Translations under genes and position numbers: made by a program | Notes under the pieces: model-generated | Told to the model about the DNA's origin: nothing | Database searches by the model: none | The model's input: only the letters and a program-made list of their open reading frames with translations | Part shown: positions 7,648 to 14,963 of the stretch, piece by piece | How positions within the stretch are numbered: the stretch's first letter is position 1 | Layout: each line of letters starts with the position of its first letter | DNA from: Dorea sp. CAG:317 | Lineage (GTDB): Bacteria > Bacillota > Clostridia > Lachnospirales > Lachnospiraceae | Assembly (NCBI GenBank): GCA_000433535.1 | Contig: FR892672.1 | Location: 1 to 26,053 of the forward strand | DNA: 26,053 nt | Direction: 5' to 3'

Positions 7648-8589
7648 TTACTCTACTTTATCCGTTCCGACCTCTGCCAGAGATTTCACCAGTCCGGCAA
7701 TACTCTGGATCTCGGATGGGATAATAATTTTCGTTGCCTTACCATCTGCTGCTTTTTCAAATGCTTCCAGACTCTTAATCGTAAGCACCGCTTCGTCTGC
7801 TCCGGCTTCCTTCAGGTAGCGGATACCGTCTGCATTCGCCTGCTGTACTTTCATAATTGCTTCTGCTTCACCTTCTGCCTCGCGGATCATCGCTTCCTTC
7901 TTCGCCTCTGCCCGCAGGATTGCAGCCTGCTTCTCCGCTTCTGCGTCAAGGATTGCAGACTCTTTCTGTCCTTCCGCAACAAGAATCGTAGATTTCTTCT
8001 CACCTTCCGCACGAAGAATCGCCTCACGTCTCTCACGCTCAGCCTTCATCTGTTTCTCCATCGCGTCTTGAATAGCTGCCGGAGGAATAATATTCTTAAG
8101 CTCCACACGGTTTACCTTGATGCCCCACGGATCGGTTGCAACGTCAAGTGACGCGCGCATCTTCGTGTTGATCGTTTCTCTGGATGTCAGTGTCTGATCC
8201 AGTTCCAGATCTCCGATAATATTACGAAGCGTTGTCGCTGTCAGATTTTCAATCGCCATGATCGGATTCGCCACACCGTAACAGAACATCTTCGGATCTG
8301 TAATCTGATAAAAGACTACCGTATCAATCCGCATGGTTACATTATCTTTTGTGATTACCGGCTGCGGTGCAAAATCCACTACCTGCTCTTTCAAATCCAC
8401 TTTTCTCGCCACCCGGTCTACAATTGGCAATTTAAAATGAAGCCCGGTGCTCCATGTTGCCTGATAAGCTCCAAGTCTCTCGATAACGAGTGCCTGTGCC
8501 TGTCGCACAATCCTCACACAAGAGATCAATATTAACACAACAATCACCGCTAGTATTATTAGCAATATTGCAAATCCCACTCCAAACAT
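7648..8589 (-). CDS. SPFH/Band 7 (stomatin-prohibitin) membrane protein
   Basis: Flotillin/QmcA-type scaffold of 313 residues anchored by one N-terminal membrane segment (residues about 4-27). It continues with the SPFH domain (IRQAQ-like segment VRIVRQAQALVIERLG to about 190), then a long Ala/Glu/Lys-rich coiled coil of repeated EGEKK, EGQKE, EAEKQ, EAEGEAEA units (about 170-250) and a C-terminal segment. Such proteins oligomerise at the membrane and are typically paired with an NfeD partner, which is the gene directly upstream, 5 nt away. Its AGGAGGAC site overlaps the last codons of nfeD, pointing to coupling. Confidence 0.93.
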   Translation of the reverse strand: MFGVGFAILLIILAVIVVLILISCVRIVRQAQALVIERLGAYQATWSTGLHFKLPIVDRVARKVDLKEQVVDFAPQPVITKDNVTMRIDTVVFYQITDPKMFCYGVANPIMAIENLTATTLRNIIGDLELDQTLTSRETINTKMRASLDVATDPWGIKVNRVELKNIIPPAAIQDAMEKQMKAERERREAILRAEGEKKSTILVAEGQKESAILDAEAEKQAAILRAEAKKEAMIREAEGEAEAIMKVQQANADGIRYLKEAGADEAVLTIKSLEAFEKAADGKATKIIIPSEIQSIAGLVKSLAEVGTDKVE

Positions 8590-8594
8590 AACTT

Positions 8595-9029
8595 CTAGTC
8601 CTCCTTTTCTCTCACAACCAGTTTTACACCTTGGATCTCATCGATCACCACTACGCTCCCTTTCGCAATTTTCCCATCAGTCTCATTGGTCTTTGCCGAC
8701 CACTCCTGTCCATTCACAACGACCGTCCCCTGTGCCTGAAGCGTATCAATCGCTTCGGTTACCAGAGCTTCCTGCCCTGTCAGACGGTCTGCATTTGTCT
8801 TCTGTCGATCCTGATTAAAATATTTCACTGCGATCGGTCTTGTAAATACAAATAAAAGAACAGAGATGGCAAGAAACAAACCAATCTGCACCGCCAAACC
8901 GCATCCCAGAAGCCCTGCTATAAATGCAGCCAATGCACCGCCTGCGAACCAGATGGTCGTCAGTCCCATCGTGGCAATTTCAATGATCAACAATAGGATA
9001 AATAATGCCAGCCATACCATTTCCTGCAT
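8595..9029 (-). CDS. NfeD family membrane protein (short form)
   Basis: Protein of 144 residues with closely spaced hydrophobic segments over the first 75 residues (WLALFILLLIIEIA, then two further stretches). A C-terminal soluble OB-fold region follows (about 85-144, LTGQEALVTEAIDTL, GSVVVIDEIQGVKLVV). This is the short NfeD type that partners SPFH proteins. The frame is open to 9053, but the start at 9029 has an excellent GAAGGAGG site and is preferred. It is probably the first gene of the long operon down to dusB; a possible promoter lies at 9071-9099. Confidence 0.92.
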   Translation of the reverse strand: MQEMVWLALFILLLIIEIATMGLTTIWFAGGALAAFIAGLLGCGLAVQIGLFLAISVLLFVFTRPIAVKYFNQDRQKTNADRLTGQEALVTEAIDTLQAQGTVVVNGQEWSAKTNETDGKIAKGSVVVIDEIQGVKLVVREKED

Positions 9030-9070
9030 GTTCTCTCCTCCTTCTCTCTGCATAGTATTACTTATGAATT

Positions 9071-9119
9071 ATATTACTATACTTTATTCGTAAATACAAT
9101 GAATATTATCTTAATATTC
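9071..9119 (-). promoter_or_regulatory. Possible nfeD promoter with adjacent palindrome
   Basis: On the minus strand TTGTAT (9094-9099) and TAATAT (9071-9076) are spaced by 17 nt, a modest match. Immediately upstream, GAATATTA (9101-9108) and TAATATTC (9112-9119) form an 8-bp palindrome with a 3-nt centre, which could be an operator. AT richness makes chance matches likely. Confidence 0.3.
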
Positions 9120-9129
9120 AGATAACTTA

Positions 9130-9915
9130 TTATTTTCTCTGTCTTCTCACTTCAAACATGAGCACCGATGCTGCGATCGCCGCATTCAATGACTCCACCT
9201 GTCCGCTCATCGGAATTTTCACATAAGTCTGCGCCGCCTTTGCAATCTCCTCCCGAAGACCATTTCCCTCATTTCCAATAAAAAATGCGCAGGAACCGCG
9301 ATAGTCTTCCTGATCGTAATCGCGTTCTCCAAGAAGATGTGCCGCATATGTATGAATCCCCGCCTGCTTGATCTTCTCTATCGCTTTCGGAAGTTCTTCT
9401 GCGTAACAAAACGGCATACGGTAGACCGACCCCATCGTAGACCGGATCGTCTTGGGATTGTAAATGTCCACACAGTCTGCGCTCATAATAATTCCATTTA
9501 CCCCGGCGCCTTCCGCAGTCCTTACAATTGTTCCGAGATTTCCCGGGTCCTGAAGGTTATCAAGCACCAGAAGGTGGCGCTGTTCTCCCTGAAGCATTTG
9601 CTCCAGCATATGATCCATCTGTTGTACCACGCACAGAATCCCCTGTGGCGTCTTCGTATCCGATATATGTGAAAATACGGTATCCGACACAAGCTCCGCC
9701 CGGACGCCTCCCTCTGCCAGAACTTTTTCTATTGTCTCTTTTTCTTTCTTATAAAAGGATTCCGATACATAGACTTCTCGCAATTTATCCACCGGAACTT
9801 CCCGAAACATACGAATGCCTTCTACGAGAAACACTCTTTCCTCATCTCTTGCCTTTCGTTTTTTTCTAAGATTTACAAGGCGTTTCACTCTTGCGTTTGA
9901 CGTACTTGTTATCAT
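9130..9915 (-). CDS. TrmH/SpoU family RNA 2'-O-methyltransferase
   Basis: SAM-dependent SPOUT methyltransferase of 261 residues, probably acting on 23S rRNA or tRNA ribose. It has an N-terminal L30e-like substrate-binding domain (about 1-100). The knotted catalytic domain shows the three SpoU motifs: LDNLQDPGNLGTIVRTAEG, FIGNEGNGLREE and IPMSGQVESLNAAIAASV. The exact nucleotide target cannot be read from sequence. The ATG at 9915 overlaps the stop of ktrA (ATGA), so it is translated as part of the ktrB-ktrA operon. Confidence 0.92.
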   Translation of the reverse strand: MITSTSNARVKRLVNLRKKRKARDEERVFLVEGIRMFREVPVDKLREVYVSESFYKKEKETIEKVLAEGGVRAELVSDTVFSHISDTKTPQGILCVVQQMDHMLEQMLQGEQRHLLVLDNLQDPGNLGTIVRTAEGAGVNGIIMSADCVDIYNPKTIRSTMGSVYRMPFCYAEELPKAIEKIKQAGIHTYAAHLLGERDYDQEDYRGSCAFFIGNEGNGLREEIAKAAQTYVKIPMSGQVESLNAAIAASVLMFEVRRQRK

Positions 9916-10574
9916 TCTCTCACCTGCTTTTCTCCGAATTTTTCCAACGCTTCATTGGAGCCGATCATAATCAGCATCATTTCCTTTTGGAGCGGTTCCT
10001 CCGGGTCAATCGTTACCTGAATCTTTTCTCCGATTCGAACACCCACCACATTCACATCTTTTGTACGCCGCACATCGATTTCCGAAAGCGACTTCCCGAT
10101 CCATTTCTCCGGAACTGCAATCTCTGTAATACTGTAATCCGGAGACAGAGAGATCCAGTCCACGAATTCACCGGATACAAGATTTCTGGCTACGCTTTGT
10201 CCGATTTCTTTCTCCGGAAAGATGATGCTGTCTGCTCCGATTTTTTTCAGCACCTTGGCATGAAGATCATTTTTTGCCTTTGCAAGTACATACGGTACGC
10301 CAATTTCCTTAGATACCAGCGTCGCCATAATACTAGCCTCCATATCATCCGCAACTGCAACTACTACTCCATCCAGATTTCTTGCGCCGAGAGATCTTAT
10401 CACCTCAGGATCTTCAATATCTGCCTGCACCGCATAAGATACATAAGGGGAAATATTTTCAATCCGCTCCATATGATTATCTACAACTACCACTTCACAG
10501 CCTAACTCCTGAAGCGTGACTGCGACACTCTCACCAAAACTTCCAAGCCCAAATACTGCATACTGCTTTCTCAT
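9912..10574 (-). CDS. ktrA: Potassium uptake regulatory subunit KtrA/TrkA (RCK)
   Basis: Cytosolic gating ring subunit that binds nucleotide and controls the membrane partner KtrB. The 220-residue length fits the single-RCK KtrA type rather than the double-length TrkA. It has a Rossmann GLGSFG motif (residues 9-14), an acidic ribose-binding residue in VVVDNHME, and a C-terminal RCK_C domain from about 137. The frame is open to 10601, but the start at 10574 has AGAGGA and gives the usual N-terminus. The pore gene ktrB is 54 nt upstream; the stop overlaps the methyltransferase start. Confidence 0.93.
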   Translation of the reverse strand: MRKQYAVFGLGSFGESVAVTLQELGCEVVVVDNHMERIENISPYVSYAVQADIEDPEVIRSLGARNLDGVVVAVADDMEASIMATLVSKEIGVPYVLAKAKNDLHAKVLKKIGADSIIFPEKEIGQSVARNLVSGEFVDWISLSPDYSITEIAVPEKWIGKSLSEIDVRRTKDVNVVGVRIGEKIQVTIDPEEPLQKEMMLIMIGSNEALEKFGEKQVRE

Positions 10575-10628
10575 TTTTCCTCTTCTCCCTACATTTTCCA
10601 TCTACTTATCCAATCATTTACCGACGAT

Positions 10629-12011
10629 TTATCCGACCATGATCCGCTCTTCCGGCAGTTTCCTGATCTTATCCCGCGGATGCATTTTCCCGGCGAATAA
10701 AAGTACAAGTGTCATCGGACCCAGACGTCCGGCATACATCATAAGCATAAGCACCACCTGACTCGCCCGCGCAAGATGCGGCGTAAGATCCGCTGTCAAG
10801 CCCACCGTTCCGATTGCGGAAGCCGTCTCATAGAGAACGTTGACTAAGGGAACCGTATCCGGCTCAATGATCAAAATTGCAATCGTTCCAACCGTAAATA
10901 CCGAAAATGCAGCCATCACAACGCAAAAGCCTGTACGGAAATTTTCTACCGATATCTTTTTGCCCATGCACTCGGTATCATTTCCACCTCTAACGAATGT
11001 CAGACAGGCAAGAAACAGCATGGCGATTGTTGTTGTCTTCACACCTCCCGCTGTCCCGCCGGGAGAGCCTCCGATAAACATCAAAATACAATGAAACAGC
11101 TTGGACTCTGTATGAAGCGCATTTTGTGAAATTGTTGCAAATCCGGCGGTTCTGTTTGTCACCGACTGAAAGAACGAAGCCATCACTTTATTTCCGAGAG
11201 ACAAATTGCCAAGTGTCTCCGGATTGTCATATTCTGCCAGAAAAACGAATACTGCCCCGCTTATAATAAGCAGAATCGTCATAATAATCGCAAGCTTAGA
11301 TTGAAGCTTTAACCTCGTAAACCACCATCTTCTGGGCATTTCACGGCGAATCAGCTTCTTTCCATTGGCAATGATATCAAACCATACGGTAAATCCCAGT
11401 CCGCTTAAGATAATTAAAATCATCGTCGTAAGATTGACGATCGGATTGGTCACATATGCTGTCAGGCTTGAATCTCCGAGAATATCTATTCCTGCATTGC
11501 AAAAAGCGGATACCGCATGGAAGATGGAATACCAGATTCCTTTTGCCACTCCGTATTCCGGTATAAACTGGATAGCATAGAGCGCCGCACCTACTCCCTC
11601 CACCGCAAATGTGCCGAAGAGGACGCCCCGTACAAGGAGTACCATTCCGCTTAATTTATCCATATTATATGTTTCTTGGATCACAATCCGTTCCTTCAGC
11701 GTGATTTTTCTTCTCAAAAGTAAGAAAAATGCTGTCACACAGGCAATCACTCCCAGACCGCCGATCTGGATCAGCACAAGTAAAATCATCTGCCCCGCCA
11801 GTGTAAACTGAAATGCCGGGGTGATCGTCACAAGCCCGGTCACGCACACTGCCGACACAGAGGTAAACAATGCATCCATAAATTCTATTGGCTGCCGGTT
11901 AGAAAAAGGCATCCACAGAAGCACCCCTCCAAGAAGGATCACACCCAGGAAACCACCCGCAAGAATACCCATCGTATTCCATCTGATATTTTTCTTTTTT
12001 TGTCCTACCAT
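10629..12011 (-). CDS. ktrB: Potassium transporter membrane subunit KtrB/TrkH
   Basis: Membrane pore of the Ktr/Trk potassium uptake system, 460 residues with multiple membrane segments. All four pore loops are visible with their filter glycines: SAVCVTGL, SAFCNAGID, TNRTAGFAT and SAIGTVGLT. The frame can be opened with TTG at 12020, but ATG 12011 (MVGQKKKNIRW) has AAGG at better spacing. A promoter at 12070-12098 lies upstream. ktrA follows, completing the pair. Confidence 0.95.
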   Translation of the reverse strand: MVGQKKKNIRWNTMGILAGGFLGVILLGGVLLWMPFSNRQPIEFMDALFTSVSAVCVTGLVTITPAFQFTLAGQMILLVLIQIGGLGVIACVTAFFLLLRRKITLKERIVIQETYNMDKLSGMVLLVRGVLFGTFAVEGVGAALYAIQFIPEYGVAKGIWYSIFHAVSAFCNAGIDILGDSSLTAYVTNPIVNLTTMILIILSGLGFTVWFDIIANGKKLIRREMPRRWWFTRLKLQSKLAIIMTILLIISGAVFVFLAEYDNPETLGNLSLGNKVMASFFQSVTNRTAGFATISQNALHTESKLFHCILMFIGGSPGGTAGGVKTTTIAMLFLACLTFVRGGNDTECMGKKISVENFRTGFCVVMAAFSVFTVGTIAILIIEPDTVPLVNVLYETASAIGTVGLTADLTPHLARASQVVLMLMMYAGRLGPMTLVLLFAGKMHPRDKIRKLPEERIMVG

Positions 12012-12069
12012 CTCAATCAAGACCTTATATTTTCACTCTTATTATAACCACATCAACTGTTGTTCTTAC

Positions 12070-12098
12070 ATCATACTCGCAGTAAATAAGTACGTCAA
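12070..12098 (-). promoter_or_regulatory. Promoter of ktrB-ktrA-rRNA methyltransferase operon
   Basis: TTGACG (12093-12098) and TATGAT (12070-12075) on the minus strand with 17-nt spacing, directly downstream of the terminator at 12101-12141. A second TATAAT-like box at 12041-12046 has no good -35. Confidence 0.75.
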
Positions 12099-12100
12099 CA

Positions 12101-12141
12101 AGAAAAAACGCGGAGCACTTTCATGCATCCGCGTTTTTTCT
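12101..12141 (-). terminator. Terminator after the PrdA-like gene
   Basis: Perfect 14-bp stem (AGAAAAAACGCGGA with TCCGCGTTTTTTCT) beginning 5 nt after the stop of the minus-strand gene. The minus-strand RNA reads into six Us, and the plus strand shows the same shape. Confidence 0.88.
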
Positions 12142-12146
12142 CGAGT

Positions 12147-12542
12147 TTATATTGGAAGTTCGAGATAAATGTCTTTTCCTTCTTTAATTGAAATTACTAC
12201 CTTCCCGTGTGAGATTGTTGTGACAGCCCCTTCTACTGCAACCTGAGGAGCCGCCTCTTCTGCTTCTTCCTGCGGTGCTTCCTCTGCAACCTCTTTGATA
12301 CCATCTACATTATCCGCTGTCAACGGACAAAGAGAATCACTTGTCTTACTTAATTTTGCCCCCAATACCTGCTCAATCGTCAGACAGCCATCCAGATTCA
12401 ATAATCCAGAATCAACCAACTCATCAAAAATTGCCGGATCCTCGAGATTTGCCGGTTCAATTGTAATTCCCGCTTCTGCTCTGCAGCATAATACTGCCGG
12501 GTCCTTTGCATGTGCTTTCGCTGTTTCTGCTGTAATAGACAT
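12147..12542 (-). CDS. Short protein resembling the N-terminus of D-proline reductase proprotein PrdA (tentative)
   Basis: Soluble acidic protein of 131 residues. The first 80 residues (MSITAETAKAHAKDPAVLCC, ANLEDPAIF, DSGLLNLDGCLTIEQVLGAKL) resemble, from memory, the start of PrdA, the pyruvoyl-carrying subunit precursor of the Stickland enzyme D-proline reductase. A Glu/Ala/Pro-rich linker (about 86-105) and a short terminal beta-like segment (VVISIKEGKDIYLELPI) follow. The pyruvoyl cleavage domain is absent, and no prdB or prdC lies nearby, so it cannot be a complete reductase. Paired cysteines 19-20 are notable. The start has AGGAGG, a promoter is at 12574-12603 and a terminator at 12101-12141, so it is a monocistronic gene. 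If not PrdA-related, it is an uncharacterised Lachnospiraceae family. Confidence 0.6.
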   Translation of the reverse strand: MSITAETAKAHAKDPAVLCCRAEAGITIEPANLEDPAIFDELVDSGLLNLDGCLTIEQVLGAKLSKTSDSLCPLTADNVDGIKEVAEEAPQEEAEEAAPQVAVEGAVTTISHGKVVISIKEGKDIYLELPI

Positions 12543-12573
12543 ACTTCATACCTCCTAATTTATACATACCTTA

Positions 12574-12603
12574 AGTATAGTCTCTCTAAAATCGAAATTC
12601 CAA
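12574..12603 (-). promoter_or_regulatory. Promoter of the PrdA-like gene
   Basis: TTGGAA (12598-12603) and TATACT (12574-12579) on the minus strand with an 18-nt spacer, about 32 nt before the start codon. Confidence 0.5.
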
Positions 12604-12715
12604 TTGATTTTTGTCATATCCCGACACCATTTATTATATTTTTCTATATACAGTGCCCGGTTCAAACCATTCGCTTCGGATTCTTCTGTTATAGAAACAG
12701 CATTTTATACATTAT

Positions 12716-12746
12716 AAAAAACACAACCCTACAATAGAGTTGTGTT
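12716..12746 (-). terminator. Terminator of tRNA-Cys
   Basis: Stem AACACAAC (12720-12727) with GTTGTGTT (12739-12746), 11-nt loop, followed on the minus strand by a T-run. It starts 8 nt after the tRNA 3' end. Confidence 0.8.
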
Positions 12747-12753
12747 CTTCAAG

Positions 12754-12824
12754 AGGCGCCAACCAGATTTGAACTGGTGATGAAGGTGTTGCAGACCTCT
12801 GCCTTACCACTTGGCTATGGCGCC
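12754..12824 (-). tRNA. tRNA-Cys (GCA)
   Basis: Complete 71-nt cloverleaf on the minus strand: acceptor GGCGCCA with TGGCGCC, D arm GCC..AAGTGGTAA..GGC, anticodon stem GAGGT/ACCTT around CTGCAAC (anticodon GCA), and T arm ACCAG-TTCAAAT-CTGGT. The discriminator base is U73, as expected for cysteine. CCA is not encoded. It has its own promoter (12858-12886) and terminator (12716-12746). Confidence 0.97.
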
Positions 12825-12840
12825 TGATACTATATGTTAC

Positions 12841-12878
12841 CTTGCGGATACTTGTTAAGTATAACAAATACCCGCAAG
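12841..12878 (-). repeat. Long inverted repeat overlapping the tRNA-Cys promoter
   Basis: CTTGCGGATACTTGTTA (12841-12857) and TAACAAATACCCGCAAG (12862-12878) form a 17-bp stem with a 4-nt loop. In the minus-strand RNA all 17 positions pair (two as G-U); in the plus-strand RNA the same two positions would be mismatches. It lies just after the LutC-like gene and covers the -10 box and spacer of the tRNA-Cys promoter. Confidence 0.7.
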
Positions 12879-12886
12879 TTCGTCAA
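12858..12886 (-). promoter_or_regulatory. Promoter of tRNA-Cys
   Basis: TTGACG (12881-12886) and TATACT (12858-12863) on the minus strand with a 17-nt spacer. The -35 abuts the stop codon of the LutC-like gene. Transcription would begin near 12850, about 25 nt before the tRNA. Confidence 0.8.
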
Positions 12887-12887
12887 C

Positions 12888-13526
12888 CTAAAATCCTAAT
12901 TCATCATTAACAAGAATCACTTTTATCCGTTTTGGAAGCTTAGAGAATCTTGTAATCAAGATCTGACAGCAGATTGTGTCCGGGTTCTTGCAGTCAAAAC
13001 AACTTCCCGCCTTAGAGCATGGAGTATCCAACGAAAATCTCTGTGCATTGATCGGTGCAGCTTCATTTCTTGCTCTTGACATAGCATCATCTACATCTTT
13101 TACAACTTTATTCATGCCCACGATCATAATTACGTTTCTCGGCCCCGCCGCAATCGCAGATACCCGGTTTGCAAATCCATCTATATTGACCATTACACCG
13201 TCTTCTGTAATCGCATTTGCACTGGTAAGGAAAAAATCGCAGTCATACGACGCAAGCTCTATTTTACGCTTCTCTTCGCGATCTTTTGCATCATCTCGAT
13301 TATATTCTCTGTAGTTTCCCTCGCAAATTGCTTTCTTAAGCCCAATCTCTGCGATTGACATAGAACCGCCCCACGCCACGGTACTCTCTTCCGGAATGAG
13401 ATCCAGCGCAAGCTTCAAAGCTTCTTCTTTGGACTCGGCATAGAACCCTTCCATATTACGGGATTCCAGTCCCCGAATGACTCTCTCGCCAAGCAATTTG
13501 TTTCTTTTTACACGATTTTCATTCAT
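12888..13526 (-). CDS. LutC/LUD-domain (DUF162) lactate utilisation-type protein
   Basis: Cytosolic 212-residue protein of the LUD (LutC/YkgG, DUF162) fold. Visible features are the family-like VAWGGSMSIAEIGL (about 50-63), DFFLTSANAITEDGVMVNIDG and AGPRNVIMIVGMNKVV. The C-terminal tail is cysteine-rich (CSKAGSCFDC, then ICC), which may bind metal or a cluster. LutC in Bacillus works with LutA and LutB in lactate oxidation, but neither is here, so a role in lactate use is not supported by context. The start at 13526 has TAAGGAGGA, and an extended -10 promoter lies at 13565-13573. Confidence 0.88.
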   Translation of the reverse strand: MNENRVKRNKLLGERVIRGLESRNMEGFYAESKEEALKLALDLIPEESTVAWGGSMSIAEIGLKKAICEGNYREYNRDDAKDREEKRKIELASYDCDFFLTSANAITEDGVMVNIDGFANRVSAIAAGPRNVIMIVGMNKVVKDVDDAMSRARNEAAPINAQRFSLDTPCSKAGSCFDCKNPDTICCQILITRFSKLPKRIKVILVNDELGF

Positions 13527-13564
13527 TGATGATTCCTCCTTACTACTATATTGATGTCCAGCTA

Positions 13565-13573
13565 ATTATAGCA
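13565..13573 (-). promoter_or_regulatory. Extended -10 promoter of the LUD-domain gene
   Basis: The minus strand reads TGCTATAAT, a consensus -10 with the TGn extension and no clear -35. It would give a leader of about 32 nt. Confidence 0.6.
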
Positions 13574-13600
13574 CATTTTTATCAAAAAAATCGTTTCTTT

Positions 13601-14743
13601 TTATGTATAATACTCTCTATCCAGACGCAAAATTCGCAAACTTATCATGATCTTCATCCGGTTCTCATTAAGCAGTATATCATACCCCAGTACTTCCCTT
13701 ATTTTTCCGATTTTATAAGACAACGTATTTTTATGACAATAGAGCGCCTTGGACGTACAAATAATGCTGCATTCGTTTTCAAAATAAGTCTCTAATATAT
13801 GCATATAATCCGTCTGATTCTTTTTATCGTAATCAATAAGCTTTCCCAGTGTTTCCTCCACAAAATTCGGATAAATTGTTTTTTCACTATAATCTGTTAA
13901 AAGCTGATAGATTCCAAGTTCTTCATATGTTAAAAAATTGCGCGGAATCGTAGTCTTCGTCAGTTGATATGCTGTCTTTGCCGACTTATATGATTTATGG
14001 ATCTCTTCAATTGAAGTCACCGTCACGCCGGCTCCTACGTAAACATTGTCATCCCTCTTACACCGAGCACGAATTCCTTTATTTAGCAACGAAATCTGAT
14101 CTCCTACCGCCAGAACAATCAAAATATCATTTTCTTCATATAGCACAGTCTTTTTAAGGAAATACCGAAGATCTTCCTTCATCTCCGCCAACGCTTTATT
14201 GCCGCCTTCTGTATGATACGTGTGACAGCTCATTACAAAAGTGCAAAAAGACATCCCCTGAAAGAATCCATTACTCTCAAAATCCTTTACATATAACTCT
14301 AAATTATTGGGATAATAGATTGCATTTTTTAATGCCGAGACAAGATTCGTCTCTTTCTTCTCATTTTGAAGCAAGATCTCCGAAAACCGCCTCATCACAT
14401 CAATATACGGGGTATCCCAGGATGCCGAAAAAAGCGGAAATTGAAGTTTATTGCAATACTCAATGATTTCTTTTGAAAAGTTTCGCCCCTCAGGAAGTCC
14501 TAAGATCAGACCGCCCGCATGTTTATCATAGATCATATCTACGAATTCTTTCAGCCATTCTTCTGTCGTGTACTGAACACCACTTGTAAATATAAGTTCA
14601 TTTCCATGTAAAAACTGTGCAAACAATTCACTTTCTACAATATGCACCCAACCAATCTTCTTACCAAAGCAACTGCTTGTGTGAAGCTTCACACTGTATC
14701 TTGTCCGAATGTCCGAATATAAATCAATCAATTCAACTGCCAC
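13601..14743 (-). CDS. PucR family transcriptional regulator
   Basis: Predicted 380-residue DNA-binding regulator. The N-terminal PucR (purine catabolism-type) ligand domain covers about 1-125 (LIFTSGVQYTTEEWLKEFV, GGLILGLPEG). A GGDEF-like central region follows, and a C-terminal HTH_30 helix-turn-helix ends the protein (CSIICTSKALYCHKNTLSYKIGKI). The start is taken as GTG 14743 because AGAGGTG lies 5 nt upstream; the upstream GTG at 14770 has no such site and sits in the promoter. An operator-like repeat overlaps the promoter, suggesting autoregulation. The neighbouring LUD-domain and YczE-like genes are possible targets (inference). Confidence 0.88.
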   Translation of the reverse strand: MAVELIDLYSDIRTRYSVKLHTSSCFGKKIGWVHIVESELFAQFLHGNELIFTSGVQYTTEEWLKEFVDMIYDKHAGGLILGLPEGRNFSKEIIEYCNKLQFPLFSASWDTPYIDVMRRFSEILLQNEKKETNLVSALKNAIYYPNNLELYVKDFESNGFFQGMSFCTFVMSCHTYHTEGGNKALAEMKEDLRYFLKKTVLYEENDILIVLAVGDQISLLNKGIRARCKRDDNVYVGAGVTVTSIEEIHKSYKSAKTAYQLTKTTIPRNFLTYEELGIYQLLTDYSEKTIYPNFVEETLGKLIDYDKKNQTDYMHILETYFENECSIICTSKALYCHKNTLSYKIGKIREVLGYDILLNENRMKIMISLRILRLDREYYT

Positions 14744-14760
14744 AAAATCACCTCTCCCTG

Positions 14761-14791
14761 ATTCTATCACAATTGTGTCTCAAGCACAATT
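14761..14791 (-). promoter_or_regulatory. Promoter and operator-like repeats of the PucR regulator gene
   Basis: TTGTGC (14784-14789) and TAGAAT (14761-14766) on the minus strand, spacer 17 nt. Within it, CACAATTGTG (14768-14777) is a perfect palindrome, and AATTGTG (14771-14777) with CACAATT (14785-14791) forms a second inverted repeat of 7 bp per arm. The arrangement fits a regulator-binding site over the spacer. Confidence 0.55.
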
Positions 14792-14914
14792 ATTTGTTAA
14801 ATTTATGTATTCAGAAACTATTTTCATTTGCATTTTTAGATGGTATATTGTCCTTGGAACACAAAATAACACAACCCCGAAATTTTGTGATTTGCATTGA
14901 ACTTCAGATCAATC

Positions 14915-14947
14915 AAAAAAGAAACCAGTTCCTCTGGTTTCTTTTTT
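14915..14947 (-). terminator. Terminator after the YczE-like gene
   Basis: Perfect 14-bp stem AAAAAAGAAACCAG (14915-14928) with CTGGTTTCTTTTTT (14934-14947), 5-nt loop, 16 nt after the stop. The minus-strand RNA runs into six Us. Confidence 0.9.
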
Positions 14948-14963
14948 CGTTCTTTTCCTCTCT

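Noticed and set aside
8040..8060. Repeated-looking segments in the SPFH gene as DNA repeats
   Set aside because: They encode the degenerate Ala/Glu/Lys coiled coil of the protein and are not separate elements.
9891..10505. 204-codon plus-strand frame
   Set aside because: Antisense to ktrA, whose motifs are clear; the translated sequence is His/Arg/Phe-rich, typical of a shadow frame.
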